19,001 nucleotides of DNA from Salinirussus sp. (GCA_028275005.1 JAQCNN010000104.1:1-19001); one strand, 5' to 3'; positions 4,564 to 13,158 are shown, numbered from the stretch's first letter. Made by a program: numbers and translations. The notes: generated by a model not told the origin, from the letters alone.

Positions 4564-6528
4564 TCACTTCCCCTCGAACTCGGGCTCTTCGTCGCTCCCC
4601 ATCTTCGAGACGCCCTCGAGAAAGTCCTCACTGGTGACGACGTGGCCAAAGGCCTGAGCCTCAACCTCGAGGCCGGCCTCGGTGTCGTCGCGGCCCGCGA
4701 GGAACGCGCGCTTGATGTACTCCTGAGCAAGCGGCGGCCCCGCGGCCAGGTCCTCGGCCAGGTCCAGGGCCGTCTCGGTCAGGTCCTCGGCGGGGACGAC
4801 CTCGTTGACGAAGCCGTAGTCGGCCATCGTCTCCGGGTCGTAGTGGTCGCCGGTGAGCACGACCTCCCGGGCCCGTCCCTCGCCGATGATGGCGGTCAGT
4901 CGCTGGGTGCCGCCCCAGCCGGGGAGGATGCCCAGGTCGCGTTCGGGCTGGCCAAAGGTCGACCGCTCGCTCGCCACTCGCATGTCCGCACACGCCGCTA
5001 ACTCCATCCCGCCGCCGAGCGCGAAGCCGTCGACCGCCGCGACGACCGGCACCGCGAGTTCCTCCAGCCGACCCCACGCCGCCTGCCCGTCCCGGGAGAG
5101 GGCAACGGCCTGTGCGGCGTCGGCGTCGCCCGCCATTCCGGCGGCGTCGGCGCCCGCCGAGAACGCCTGGTCACCCTCGCCGGCGACGACCAGCGCGCGC
5201 ACCTCGTCGTCGGCCTCGACCCGGTCGACCGCCGCCTCGAACTCCGCGAGCATCTCGGGGGTGACCGTGTTGAGCTGGTGTGGCCGGTCGAGGACGACCC
5301 GGGCGACCCGGTCGCTGGGGTACTCGAGACGGAGCGTGTCGAAGGCAACCTCCTCGTCGCCGTCCTCCGGGTAGAAGCCACCATCGGCGGCGGCCGCTCG
5401 GAGCCCCTCGGAGACCTCGTAGCGGGCCCCGCCGGTCGCCTCGTGGGCGGCCTCCAGGGTCTCGACGAGCGACGCCAGTCCCGCGTCGTCGGCCATCCTG
5501 GCCGGGCCGTCGGGGAAACCGCCGCCGAGTTTGACCGCACGGTCGACCTCCTCGACCGGGGCGATATCCTTCTGCTGGAGCTTGCCGACCTCGTTTGCCA
5601 TGACCGCGAGCAGCCGGGCCTCGACGTCGTCGCGACCCTCGTCGGGTGGCACGTCGACGCCGCCGTCCTCGTAGTCGTAGAAGCCCTCGCCGGTCTTGCG
5701 GCCGTGCTTGTCGTTCTCGACGGCGCGGACGAGCATCGGCGACGGCTCGTAAGCCGCTCCGAGCACCGACTCCATGTACCGGAGGACGTGCAGGGTGACG
5801 TCGTTGCCGACCTGGTCGCCGAGTTCGAAGGCCCCCATCGGGAGATTCAGGCCGTACTTTGCGGTCGAGTCCACCTCGGCGATGGTAGCCTCGTCCGCCT
5901 CGACGAGCCAGCAGGCCTCGTTCATCAGGGGAACGAGGACGCGGTTGACGACGAAGCCGGGTTCGTCCTTCCGGACGCGGACCGGGGTCTTGGCCAGCGA
6001 CTCGGCAAGCCCCTCGACAGCATCCAGCGTCTCGTCGCTGGTGTGGCCTCCACGGATGACCTCGACCAGCTCCATCCGTACCGGCGGGTTGAAGAAGTGC
6101 ATCCCGCAGAACTGCTCGGCACGGTCGGTCGTCTCCGACAGCTCCGTGACCGACAGCGAAGAGGTGTTCGAGGCGAAGATCGTCGGTTCGGGGGCGAGTT
6201 CGTCCAGCTCCCCGTACACCTGCTTTTTGATATCCATGTCCTCGACGATCGCCTCGATAACGACGTCAGCGTCGGCGACCGCGGTTTCGAGGTCGACGAC
6301 CGGCGTGATCCGCTCGAGTGCCGCCTCGCGGTCGTCCTCGCTGATGGCGTCGTTCTCGGCAAGCTTCCGGAGGCTCCACTCGATCTCGTCGTAACCCTCC
6401 TCGACGAGCTCCTCCTCGATATCCCGGAGGGATACCTCGTACCCGGCCAGCGCCGCAACTTCCGCGATCCCGTGGCCCATGGTCCCCGCGCCGAGCACCG
6501 CGAGCCGCTCGATCTCTTCGGTCTCCAT
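4564..6528 (-). CDS. 3-hydroxyacyl-CoA dehydrogenase / enoyl-CoA hydratase fusion protein (654 aa)
   Basis: This bifunctional beta-oxidation enzyme hydrates enoyl-CoA and oxidises the 3-hydroxyacyl-CoA with NAD. The N-terminal Rossmann domain starts at LAVLGAGTMGHGIAEVAALA. The active-site region GMHFFNPPVRMELVEVI follows, then KDEPGFVVNRVLVPLMNEAC opens the first C-terminal dehydrogenase domain, and a second copy lies around residues 300-375. The crotonase domain (about 395-654) has AFSAGADAAGMA for the oxyanion hole, FALGGGMELAACADMRVA, and FGQPERDLGILPGWGGTQRL with the expected glutamates. The dehydrogenase-hydratase order is the reverse of bacterial FadB and usual in archaea. An upstream ATG at 6567 would add 13 residues (MATLKPAGAAFGH); I prefer 6528 because homologs start just before the GAGTMG loop. 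No TATA box is clear upstream of either start. It lies downstream of rqcH on the same strand, 138-177 nt away. Confidence 0.95.
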   Translation of the reverse strand: METEEIERLAVLGAGTMGHGIAEVAALAGYEVSLRDIEEELVEEGYDEIEWSLRKLAENDAISEDDREAALERITPVVDLETAVADADVVIEAIVEDMDIKKQVYGELDELAPEPTIFASNTSSLSVTELSETTDRAEQFCGMHFFNPPVRMELVEVIRGGHTSDETLDAVEGLAESLAKTPVRVRKDEPGFVVNRVLVPLMNEACWLVEADEATIAEVDSTAKYGLNLPMGAFELGDQVGNDVTLHVLRYMESVLGAAYEPSPMLVRAVENDKHGRKTGEGFYDYEDGGVDVPPDEGRDDVEARLLAVMANEVGKLQQKDIAPVEEVDRAVKLGGGFPDGPARMADDAGLASLVETLEAAHEATGGARYEVSEGLRAAAADGGFYPEDGDEEVAFDTLRLEYPSDRVARVVLDRPHQLNTVTPEMLAEFEAAVDRVEADDEVRALVVAGEGDQAFSAGADAAGMAGDADAAQAVALSRDGQAAWGRLEELAVPVVAAVDGFALGGGMELAACADMRVASERSTFGQPERDLGILPGWGGTQRLTAIIGEGRAREVVLTGDHYDPETMADYGFVNEVVPAEDLTETALDLAEDLAAGPPLAQEYIKRAFLAGRDDTEAGLEVEAQAFGHVVTSEDFLEGVSKMGSDEEPEFEGK

Positions 6529-6671
6529 GTGTCCGAACGCGGCCCCGGCCGGCTTCAGCGTTGCCATCCCTCGCGGCCGTCACCAGCCGCCCACACAGAG
6601 CAGACCGGTTCCTGGCCGGGGTGGCGCAGCCTCGGTAGTATCGACAGGTCGGGCGTGACCCGACACCGACC

Positions 6672-6713
6672 CACCGGGCACCGGGCACCGAGCACCAGTC
6701 ACCAGTCACCGGG
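6672..6713. repeat. Six-copy heptamer tandem repeat overlapping the rqcH stop codon
   Basis: CACCGGG units run in register: CACCGGG, CACCGGG, CACCGAG, CACCAGT, CACCAGT, CACCGGG. The last two units contain the stop and final codons of rqcH (stop complement at 6706-6708). Seven is not a multiple of three, so copy-number change within the coding end would alter the C-terminus. Confidence 0.85.
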
Positions 6714-8838
6714 TCGACCCCGACTCGACCATGCGGCTTCCGCCCGGGGGCAGGAACTCCTGGATTTTGTCGGGGCTCGCCACCTTCCTGACGAAGGCGT
6801 CGTCGGCAAACCGGCCGCGAAACTCCCGGTAGAGTCGCTTTGCGCTGTCGTTCTGTGCGTACCGGCCGGGCTCGACCTCGACTGTCGTCTCGGCGCGCTC
6901 GCGGACGGGGTCGGGCGGGCCACCGATGACGCGAGTCTCGGGCTCGCAGGTGATCCCCACCGCGACACCGACCGCCACGTCACGGAAGTAGGTGCGGTCA
7001 CCCCGGATCGCGAACCCGCCTTTCTCGAGGTACTCGCCGCTCTCGGGGGTCTTACTCACCTGGTCCGGGCCGACCATGTAGGCGTCACCCGCAAACCGCC
7101 CGTCCTTCCAGACGGAGGAGTACGAGACCGCAAACCTGGCAGCCTGCTCCTTCGAGCGGTCGGGCACCTCGATATCCGGGTTGGCGGGCTCGCTCGGCCC
7201 GGTCGTCTTCAGAACCGTCGCCGGCCCGCCGTGGGCCTGGGCGTGAAAGAACAGGTCACCCGCGTCGAGATACTTCTTTACAAGCGCCTCGTTGTCGTCG
7301 GCGTCCCGGCCGCCGATGACCAGAAAGTCGTCACTGGTGTGAAACCACCGGAACTGCTCGTACCACTGCTCGGTACTCCTGACGGGGATCGACGACCGCG
7401 AGAGCCAGTCGACAGCCGCCGGTTCCTCGTCGTCTGTGCCGTCGTCCTCGGCCTCGCCCGGCTCCCACTGCTCGCGTCGCTCCCGGAGCCGCTCTAGCTC
7501 CGCCCGCGTCTCGGCGATGGCCGCCTCGGCGCCTTCTTTCTTCTCCTCGACTTGCTTTGCCTCCCGGTAGAGCCGGTCTGCGTTCTTCTCGACACCGTCC
7601 TGGACCCGCAGTGTCGCCTCGTCGTCGCCGACTGTGACGGTGACCGTTCCCTCGCTGCCGTCGACCCGTTCGACGGCCTCGGCGGCGGGGATCCCCTGTT
7701 CTCTGCCCTCCTCGAACCGGGTCTCGATCTCCGCCCAGGGGACGTCCTCGGCGCGGGCGTTTCGCACTGTCGTCAGTACCTCGTCGACGAGGTCGTAGTT
7801 TGCGTACAGCGTCTCGGCACGCTCGCGGTGAGCCTGGGCCTGCCGCTCGAAGTTCTCGATAGCCCCCTCCTGTTGGTCGATGATCCGCTGTTGTTTCTCG
7901 ATCTCCCCCTCGAAGTCCGGGCGGTCCCGGCCACCGCCCTCGGTGTCGCCGTCACCCGGCTCGTCCTCGGTCGCCAGCGCGTGAAAGTACTCGTCGAGCG
8001 CCTCGGTAAAGCGGTCGGCCGGCTCGAGCTCCCAGCCCTCGTCCTCGAACTCGACCATCGGCACCGGCGTCACGTCGGCAACCCGGTCGTCCTCGCGGTA
8101 GAGCCGTGGGTCCAGGTCACCCGCGCGCAGCCGCTCAGCTAGATCACCGACCGTGCTGTACAGCGTTCGGTAGACCTCGTCGTCGGCCTCGTCGATCGTG
8201 AGCCCCTTTTCGACGCCGGCCCGGGTGCAGAGCTCCTCGGCCCAGGTCCCGCCGAAGTTCAGCTGGGTGGCGAGTGTCTTGACCACGTCCGTGTCCGACT
8301 GCTCGAAGCGGGCACGGAAGCGCTCGAAGTCCACGGAGAGTGGGTTGAACCGGGCGTCGGGATACTCGTACTGTGCGCCGGGCGCGACGGTCCGGGACTT
8401 GAGCCGCACCGTGTCGAGACAGTCGACGACCTCGCCGGTGCCGTCGAGCACGGCGAGGTTGCCGTCCCCGAACAGTTCGGCGACGATGGTCGTGGAGTCG
8501 TCCTCACGCTCGAAGCGCAGCCGGAGGATCCGGTCGAACTCGAACTGCTCGACGGCCGCCAGTTCGGCCCCTGCGAGCCGGTTGCGCAGCATCATCGCAA
8601 AGTTTGGCGGACGCTCGGGTGCCGGCGGGACCCGGTCCTGGCTGGCGACACGGGCGTGTTTCGGGTCGCCGGTATCGACCAACAGCTCCACCCGGCCGCG
8701 CTCGTAGTGGCGGAGCTTGAGCCGCAGGAGGCCCTCCTCGTAGAGGTAGGCCTTGCCGAAGCCGGCCCCCTCGTAGGCCCCCAGCTCGCCGACCAGCGCG
8801 GCGATATCGACGCTCGTCAGCTCCCGCTTTCGGTCCAT
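6706..8838 (-). CDS. rqcH: Ribosome quality-control factor RqcH (NFACT/NEMF/Rqc2 family), 710 aa
   Basis: Archaeal RqcH binds large ribosomal subunits carrying stalled peptidyl-tRNA and is thought to add C-terminal alanine tails. The NFACT-N domain covers about residues 1-210 and includes FAMMLRNRLAGAEL and the conserved Asp-Arg pair in EQFEFDRILRLRFE. A helix-hairpin-helix-like region (GTWAEELCTRAGV) follows, then a long charged coiled coil (about 300-475, rich in E, R, Q) and the NFACT-R domain (about 490-640) with EQFRWFHTSDDFLVIGGRDA, DLFFHAQAHGGPATVLK and AARFAVSYSSVWKDG. Length and order match archaeal full-length members. The ATG at 8838 lies 95 nt from the divergent reductase gene; minus-strand CCTTTGCC (8860-8867) is a weak TATA candidate at -26. 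A heptamer repeat overlaps the stop. Confidence 0.94.
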   Translation of the reverse strand: MDRKRELTSVDIAALVGELGAYEGAGFGKAYLYEEGLLRLKLRHYERGRVELLVDTGDPKHARVASQDRVPPAPERPPNFAMMLRNRLAGAELAAVEQFEFDRILRLRFEREDDSTTIVAELFGDGNLAVLDGTGEVVDCLDTVRLKSRTVAPGAQYEYPDARFNPLSVDFERFRARFEQSDTDVVKTLATQLNFGGTWAEELCTRAGVEKGLTIDEADDEVYRTLYSTVGDLAERLRAGDLDPRLYREDDRVADVTPVPMVEFEDEGWELEPADRFTEALDEYFHALATEDEPGDGDTEGGGRDRPDFEGEIEKQQRIIDQQEGAIENFERQAQAHRERAETLYANYDLVDEVLTTVRNARAEDVPWAEIETRFEEGREQGIPAAEAVERVDGSEGTVTVTVGDDEATLRVQDGVEKNADRLYREAKQVEEKKEGAEAAIAETRAELERLRERREQWEPGEAEDDGTDDEEPAAVDWLSRSSIPVRSTEQWYEQFRWFHTSDDFLVIGGRDADDNEALVKKYLDAGDLFFHAQAHGGPATVLKTTGPSEPANPDIEVPDRSKEQAARFAVSYSSVWKDGRFAGDAYMVGPDQVSKTPESGEYLEKGGFAIRGDRTYFRDVAVGVAVGITCEPETRVIGGPPDPVRERAETTVEVEPGRYAQNDSAKRLYREFRGRFADDAFVRKVASPDKIQEFLPPGGSRMVESGSTR

Positions 8839-8902
8839 ACGCCATCTTCCGCCGGCGACGGCAAAGGGGTGTCGTTGGCGCGGCCGGGTGTGGGTCGTAA
8901 AG

Positions 8903-8910
8903 AGTTTTGC
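8903..8910 (+). promoter_or_regulatory. Putative TATA-like box of the geranylgeranyl reductase gene
   Basis: AGTTTTGC is centred about 27 nt before the ATG at 8934. It supports that start over the in-frame TTG at 8907, which lies inside this element. Confidence 0.4.
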
Positions 8911-8933
8911 GCGTCCACCCTGGAGTACTGTAC

Positions 8934-10307
8934 ATGACAGCTACGGTCGGTGAGTACAACGTCGCCGTCGTCGGAGCGGGGACTGCGGGGTGTTACGCGG
9001 CGGCGACACTCGCCGACGCCGGGTACGAGACAGTCGTCGTCGAGCGAAAGACCGCCGAGGAGGCCGGCCACATCGCCTGCGGGGACGCCCTCAAGGGGGC
9101 GAGTACGTTTCCCGACGCGATCCCACGGTCCCGTCTCGAGCCCGCCTTCACCAACACCGGCGTCGACCACGGTCGCTTCGAGATCCCAAAGCTGGAGACG
9201 GAGGTCGACATCCCCGTCCCCGGCGAACTCGCGGTTATCGACCGGATGGAGTACGGCCGCCAGCTCATCGGCGGTGCCGAGGATGCCGGCGCCGACTTCC
9301 ACTACGACACCGTCGTCCAGGATGTCGTCCAGGAGAACGGTCGCGTCGAGGGGTTACAGGCGGTCCAGGAGGGTGACTCGGCCAGATACGACGTCGACCT
9401 CGTCGTCGACGCTGCCGGCGCGCTCTCGATTCTCCAGGACAAGGCCGACTTCTCGGGGAGTTCCTTCGACACCAACGTCACCTACTCGCAGTTCTGCTCG
9501 GCCTACCGGGAGATCGTCCACGTCGACGAGCCCGTCGAGTGGTCCGACGCCCTCGTCTTCAAGCCCACCGAGCGGGCCGCGGGCTATCTCTGGTACTTCC
9601 CGCGCACCGAGACGGAGATCAACGCCGGGCTTGGCTTTCAGATGACGGAGGAGCCGATGCAACTAGTCGACGACCTCAAGGCCGACCTCCGCAAGCGCCC
9701 GGAGTTCGAGGGCGCGGAGGTGGAGGACAAGCTCGGGGCCGCCCTCCCCACCCGCCGGCCCTACGACTCGGCGGTTGCCCCCGGGTTCGTCGCCGTCGGG
9801 GACGCCGCCGGCCACGTCAACCCCACCACCGGCGGCGGGATCGCCGGCGCGGCCTACGCGGGCACCTACGCCGGCGAGCAGGCCGTCGGGGCACTCGACG
9901 ACGGGGCCGTCGACGAGCACGCCCTCTGGGCGTACAACAGCCGCGTGATGGACCACTTCGGCGCCCGCTACGCCGCACTCGACGTCTACAACATCTTCAC
10001 CACCGCCTACGACGTCGACGACCTGATGGGGCTGTTGGCGGCACTGCCCGTCGGGAAGCTCTCCGAGGCGCTGTACTCGGGGTCGACGGACCTGGGCTGG
10101 TGGCTAAAGGCAAAGACGGCGGTGAAGTCACTCGGCCACTGGGGGACCATCTACGACCTCTACCAGACAAAGTCCGTCGCCGACCGCCTGCTCGACCACT
10201 ACGAGGACTACCCCGACTCGCCGGAGGAGTTTGACGCCTGGCAGGCCGACCGCGACGCGCTGATGCAGGAGGTCTACGAGATCACCGGCGCTGACGCGAA
10301 GTACTGA
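8934..10307 (+). CDS. Geranylgeranyl reductase family flavoprotein (457 aa)
   Basis: Members of this FAD-dependent family saturate the double bonds of geranylgeranyl chains in archaeal ether lipids or related isoprenoids, at the membrane surface. The N-terminal dinucleotide fold reads VAVVGAGTAGCYAAATLADA (GxGxxG at 14-19), ending in VVVE. A family-typical AGYLWYFPR lies near residues 216-224 and the second FAD motif GDAAGHVNPTTGGGIAGAA at about 289-307. I start at the ATG at 8934; the longer frame from a TTG at 8907 adds nine residues without similarity. The gene is divergent from rqcH and converges on the M20 hydrolase gene with a 7-nt gap. Substrate (digeranylgeranylglycerophospholipid or another prenyl compound) cannot be fixed from sequence. 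Confidence 0.9.
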   Translation: MTATVGEYNVAVVGAGTAGCYAAATLADAGYETVVVERKTAEEAGHIACGDALKGASTFPDAIPRSRLEPAFTNTGVDHGRFEIPKLETEVDIPVPGELAVIDRMEYGRQLIGGAEDAGADFHYDTVVQDVVQENGRVEGLQAVQEGDSARYDVDLVVDAAGALSILQDKADFSGSSFDTNVTYSQFCSAYREIVHVDEPVEWSDALVFKPTERAAGYLWYFPRTETEINAGLGFQMTEEPMQLVDDLKADLRKRPEFEGAEVEDKLGAALPTRRPYDSAVAPGFVAVGDAAGHVNPTTGGGIAGAAYAGTYAGEQAVGALDDGAVDEHALWAYNSRVMDHFGARYAALDVYNIFTTAYDVDDLMGLLAALPVGKLSEALYSGSTDLGWWLKAKTAVKSLGHWGTIYDLYQTKSVADRLLDHYEDYPDSPEEFDAWQADRDALMQEVYEITGADAKY

Positions 10308-10314
10308 CCCGGCG

Positions 10315-11607
10315 TCAGTGCTCCGCCGCGACCTCGAGCACCGACTCCGCGAGCACCTCGACCCCGATTGCAAGCGAGTCCTCGTCGACATCGAAGGTCG
10401 CGGTGTGGTGGCCGCCGGGGTGGTCGGTCCCGACACAGACGTAGGCCGCCTCGCCGCCCTGGTCCTGCACGCGGTGCATGAGGTAGGTGGCGTCCTCGCT
10501 GCCGCCCAGTTCGTCGCGTTCGAGGACGTTCGTGACCCGGCCCGAGCGCTCGGCGACAGCCTGCACGCGGTCGACGACCGACTGGTCACTCGTGGCACTC
10601 GGGGCCTCACCGTCGAAGCTCACCTCCACCGAACAGTTGTGCATCTCGGCGGCGCTCTCGATGACTTCCCGGGAGCGCTCGCGCATATACTCCATCAGTT
10701 CGGTGGTCTCGCCCCGAACCTCCCCCTCGATGAAAGCCGTCTCGGGGATGATGTTGGTCGCGGACCCGCCGCCGACGTGACCGGCGTTGACCCGGGTGGC
10801 GCCGTCCTCGTGGCGCGCGACGCCGTAGAGGTTCTGCACGGCGGTGGCCATCGCCTGGACGGCGTTTTCCCCCTGGTTTGGCTGGCCGCCGGCGTGGGCG
10901 GGTTCACCCGCGAACTCGGCGTCGAGGTGTGTCACGGCCAGGAAGCCGTCGACACCCGCAACCACCTCGCCGGTCGGGTGGTCCAGGCCGACGTGCACCG
11001 CCAACAGCGTGTCCACGTCGTCGAGTAACCCACTCTCCGCGATCGGCTTGCCCCCGGCGATCATCTCCTCGCTGGGCTGGAAGAGCAGTTTGAACGTCCC
11101 CCCGAAGTCGCTGTCCAGCACCGCCTGGAGGACCCCCAGACCGATGGTCGCGTGGGCGTCGTGGCCACAGGCGTGCATGGCACCCTCGTGGACCGAGCGA
11201 AACCCCGCCTGTGCCGGGTGGTGACCCTCGCTCTCGGACTCGGCACGGGGGAGCCCGTCGATATCCACCCGGAGGGCAACAGTCGGCCCCGGGCCGCGCT
11301 CGACGGTTGCGAGCGCGCCGGTGTATCCCCCTTCCATCCGCTCCAGGAGGGTGGGGTCGGCACCCGCCTCACGGGCCTGTTCGTGCCACGCCGCGAGCTC
11401 GTCCGCGTCGGGCAGGGCCGAGCGCTTCCCGTCGGCGAGGATCTCCGGGCCGACGAGCACGTCGTCGACGCCCATCGAGTCGAGTTCCTCGACGACCCGT
11501 GCGGTGGTCCAGAACTCCCGCCAGGCTGGTTCGGGGCGTCTGTGAAACTCCCGGCGCAGCGAGCGTAGCCAGTCCTCGTCGACACGAACCGTGGAGTCGG
11601 TTGCCAT
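10315..11607 (-). CDS. M20 family amidohydrolase, AbgA-like (430 aa)
   Basis: M20 metallohydrolases cleave amide bonds in N-acyl amino acids or small peptides with two metal ions. Visible elements are REFHRRPEPAWREFWTTARV at the N-terminus, VALRVDIDGLP, the metal-binding HACGHDAHATIGLG (about residues 166-179), FQPSEEMIAGGKPI with the catalytic Glu pair, a dimerisation-domain segment AHAGGQPNQGENAVQAMA, and C-terminal GSEDATYLM and GGHHTATFDVDED. The insert DGKRSALPDADELAAWHEQA and ERMEGGYTGALATVE are as in E. coli AbgA, a p-aminobenzoyl-glutamate hydrolase subunit, more than in hippuricase-type members. No AbgB-like partner is in the window, so the substrate is open. The ATG at 11607 has a good TATA box at 11631-11638. 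The S10-like gene ends 75 nt upstream on the same strand. Confidence 0.9.
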   Translation of the reverse strand: MATDSTVRVDEDWLRSLRREFHRRPEPAWREFWTTARVVEELDSMGVDDVLVGPEILADGKRSALPDADELAAWHEQAREAGADPTLLERMEGGYTGALATVERGPGPTVALRVDIDGLPRAESESEGHHPAQAGFRSVHEGAMHACGHDAHATIGLGVLQAVLDSDFGGTFKLLFQPSEEMIAGGKPIAESGLLDDVDTLLAVHVGLDHPTGEVVAGVDGFLAVTHLDAEFAGEPAHAGGQPNQGENAVQAMATAVQNLYGVARHEDGATRVNAGHVGGGSATNIIPETAFIEGEVRGETTELMEYMRERSREVIESAAEMHNCSVEVSFDGEAPSATSDQSVVDRVQAVAERSGRVTNVLERDELGGSEDATYLMHRVQDQGGEAAYVCVGTDHPGGHHTATFDVDEDSLAIGVEVLAESVLEVAAEH

Positions 11608-11630
11608 ACGCCAGTGTTGGCCGCCGGGGC

Positions 11631-11638
11631 TAATTATC
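11631..11638 (-). promoter_or_regulatory. TATA box of the M20 hydrolase gene
   Basis: Minus-strand GATAATTA in GC-rich DNA is centred about 27 nt before the ATG at 11607, consistent with a leaderless transcript separate from the upstream S10-like gene. Confidence 0.6.
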
Positions 11639-11682
11639 CGTCGGCCGGTGCCGGTCGGGGTCGTCGGCGACGGTCGGCCCTG

Positions 11683-11994
11683 TCAGCGGACCTGCTCGAC
11701 CGCCGCGGCGAGGTGGACGCTGTCGGGGTAGGCCCGGCCGGCGACCGAGCGGGCGAACTCGTCGTGCCCGACGATCTCGATGGTCCGGGTGTAGACGGTG
11801 TAGTGCCAGGGGTCGAACTCCTCGTCCCCCTCGACGCGCTTGTGCTGGGGGACGCGGAATTCGGTCGGGGGCTTCGGGTGGGGGCCGTTCAGCTCCGCGC
11901 CCTTTCGCTCGGCGCGCCGTTTGATATCGTCGACGACGGACTCCAGGGTGTCCCGGTCACCGCTCTGGAGTCGCAGTTTCGTCACGAAGGGCAT
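11683..11994 (-). CDS. uS10-family ribosomal protein paralog (103 aa)
   Basis: The product resembles ribosomal protein S10: a beta strand (FVTKLRLQSGD), a helix (TLESVVDDIKRRAERKGAEL), a PxPP-type turn (NGPHPKPPTEFRVPQHKR) and C-terminal strands (YTVYTRTIEIVGHDEFARSV). Haloarchaea carry such a divergent S10-like protein besides the true S10 of the ribosomal cluster. The surroundings here (no elongation factor or S7/S12 genes) suggest this is the paralog, whose role is unknown to me. I start at the ATG at 11994, because TATA-like CGTTTTGG (12018-12025) is 27 nt upstream; ATG 12000 would add two residues. The longer frame to 12057 adds a non-conserved stretch. The gene is divergent from the Nudix gene, 136 nt away. 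Confidence 0.82.
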   Translation of the reverse strand: MPFVTKLRLQSGDRDTLESVVDDIKRRAERKGAELNGPHPKPPTEFRVPQHKRVEGDEEFDPWHYTVYTRTIEIVGHDEFARSVAGRAYPDSVHLAAAVEQVR

Positions 11995-12017
11995 ACCCAT
12001 CGATGGTCGCGGCGCGC

Positions 12018-12025
12018 CCAAAACG
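12018..12025 (-). promoter_or_regulatory. Putative TATA-like box of the S10-like gene
   Basis: Minus-strand CGTTTTGG is centred about 27 nt before the ATG at 11994 and helps decide that start. Confidence 0.4.
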
Positions 12026-12100
12026 ACTTCGTTTCTGCCGTCAGCGCGCGCCACCACACCGCGGCCAGGCCGCTCGTCTCTCCGCCTCGCTCCGATATCC

Positions 12101-12108
12101 TCTTAACG
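12101..12108 (+). promoter_or_regulatory. Putative TATA-like box of the Nudix gene
   Basis: TCTTAACG is centred 26-27 nt before the ATG at 12131, the usual leaderless spacing. Confidence 0.45.
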
Positions 12109-12130
12109 GCGGCCCCAGTACACACCGGCA

Positions 12131-12571
12131 ATGATAGAGGCCACGAGCGCGGGAGCCATCCTCTTTCGCGACACCCGTGGCCGGCGGGAGTATCTCCTGT
12201 TGAAGAGCCGGCCCGGCGACTGGGAGTTCCCGAAGGGCGGCATCGAGGGCGAGGAGGAACTTCAGCAGACCGCCATCCGCGAGGTGAAAGAGGAGGCCGG
12301 GATCGAGGACTTCCGGCTACTCGATGGCTTCCGCAAGGACTACGACTACGTGTTCGAGGCCGGCGGGGACACCATCCACAAGACCGTCCACCTCTTTGTC
12401 GCCCGCTCCTTCGAGGCGTCGGCGGAACTGAGCGACGAACACCGCGACATGCAGTGGCGTGACTACCAACAGGCGGTCAACACGGTCACCCAGGACGGCC
12501 CCCGGGAGATCCTCAAAGACGCCCACGAGTTCCTCAACGAGAAACTCGGTGAGGACCGCGCCGAGGAGTGA
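12131..12571 (+). CDS. Nudix hydrolase, probable bis(5'-nucleosyl)-tetraphosphatase (146 aa)
   Basis: The Nudix signature GX5EX7REUXEEXGU is complete: Gly36, Glu42, then REVKEEAGI at residues 50-58. The preceding LLLKSRPGDWEFPKG (about 22-36) is characteristic of the asymmetric diadenosine tetraphosphate hydrolase group, which splits Ap4A to ATP and AMP and limits alarmone build-up. The later segment YVFEAGGDTIHKTVHLFVAR fits the same group. Length is normal for the family and the protein is acidic and cytoplasmic. The ATG at 12131 follows a TATA-like box at -26. A membrane-protein gene begins 95 nt downstream with its own likely promoter. Nudix assignment is secure; the Ap4A substrate is inferred from family resemblance. 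Confidence 0.9.
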   Translation: MIEATSAGAILFRDTRGRREYLLLKSRPGDWEFPKGGIEGEEELQQTAIREVKEEAGIEDFRLLDGFRKDYDYVFEAGGDTIHKTVHLFVARSFEASAELSDEHRDMQWRDYQQAVNTVTQDGPREILKDAHEFLNEKLGEDRAEE

Positions 12572-12634
12572 CCCGGCTCCCGGGCGTGTGGAAGGACCGA
12601 CGGGCCGGTCCCCCATCCCGGCGCGTTCCACCAC

Positions 12635-12642
12635 CCTTTAGC
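12635..12642 (+). promoter_or_regulatory. Putative TATA box of the four-helix membrane protein gene
   Basis: CCTTTAGC is centred about 28 nt before the ATG at 12667, suggesting transcription independent of the Nudix gene. Confidence 0.45.
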
Positions 12643-12666
12643 GGTCTCACCGACTATCACTGGTGA

Positions 12667-13158
12667 ATGGTGTCCGATGCGGCTATCGCGACCCTCGTCT
12701 TTGCCGCCGTGACGCTGAGCTTTCCCTGCTTTCTCTACGGGGCGTGGATCGTCATCGACAACGACCCCGTCACCTGGGACGTGCTCACCTCACACCTCAC
12801 ATTCATCGTCACCGGGCTGGCGCTGACGACGGTCCCGCTGCTGCTGTGGATGGTCCCCCGACTGTTTGACCAGCTCCAGGGCGCCGCCCTCGTCCACGCC
12901 TTTCTCGGGGTGCAGGCCTACGCTATGCTCCTCTTCGCCGGGACCGGGATCGTCCGTATCTTCCGGGCAAAGCGCCGTCACGACCTCTACAACGACTACG
13001 ACGAGGAGGTCCTGCTCGACGAGATCGGCGGCGAGAACATGCAGTTCTGGCGTCGCCGGCTCCGGGTCGGTGTCTTTGGCTACGTCTTCTTCTGGCTGCT
13101 CGCGTACTTCGTCGGTGTCATCCGGTATCTCTCCCGGTACGCCCTGCTGCCGTTTTGA
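12667..13158 (+). CDS. Haloarchaeal integral membrane protein of unknown function (163 aa)
   Basis: Four hydrophobic segments are visible: about residues 5-30 (LVFAAVTLSFPCFLYGAWIV), 43-64 (FIVTGLALTTVPLLLWMV), 72-98 (ALVHAFLGVQAYAMLLFAGT) and 134-158 (GVFGYVFFWLLAYFVGVI). Between helices 3 and 4 is a charged loop, FRAKRRHDLYNDYDEEVLLD, with basic then acidic residues; the RAKRR cluster suggests it is cytoplasmic. The histidines in helix 2-3 regions are few, so it is not an obvious haem or redox protein. I do not recognise a functional family beyond haloarchaeal conserved membrane protein. It converges on the endonuclease III gene with an 82-nt gap. A GTG at 12670 is an alternative start. Confidence 0.8.
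   Translation: MVSDAAIATLVFAAVTLSFPCFLYGAWIVIDNDPVTWDVLTSHLTFIVTGLALTTVPLLLWMVPRLFDQLQGAALVHAFLGVQAYAMLLFAGTGIVRIFRAKRRHDLYNDYDEEVLLDEIGGENMQFWRRRLRVGVFGYVFFWLLAYFVGVIRYLSRYALLPF

Noticed and set aside
5278..7497. 739-aa plus-strand open frame
   Set aside because: It is antisense to the dehydrogenase-hydratase and rqcH genes; GC-rich codon bias keeps that frame open and the translation shows no family motif.
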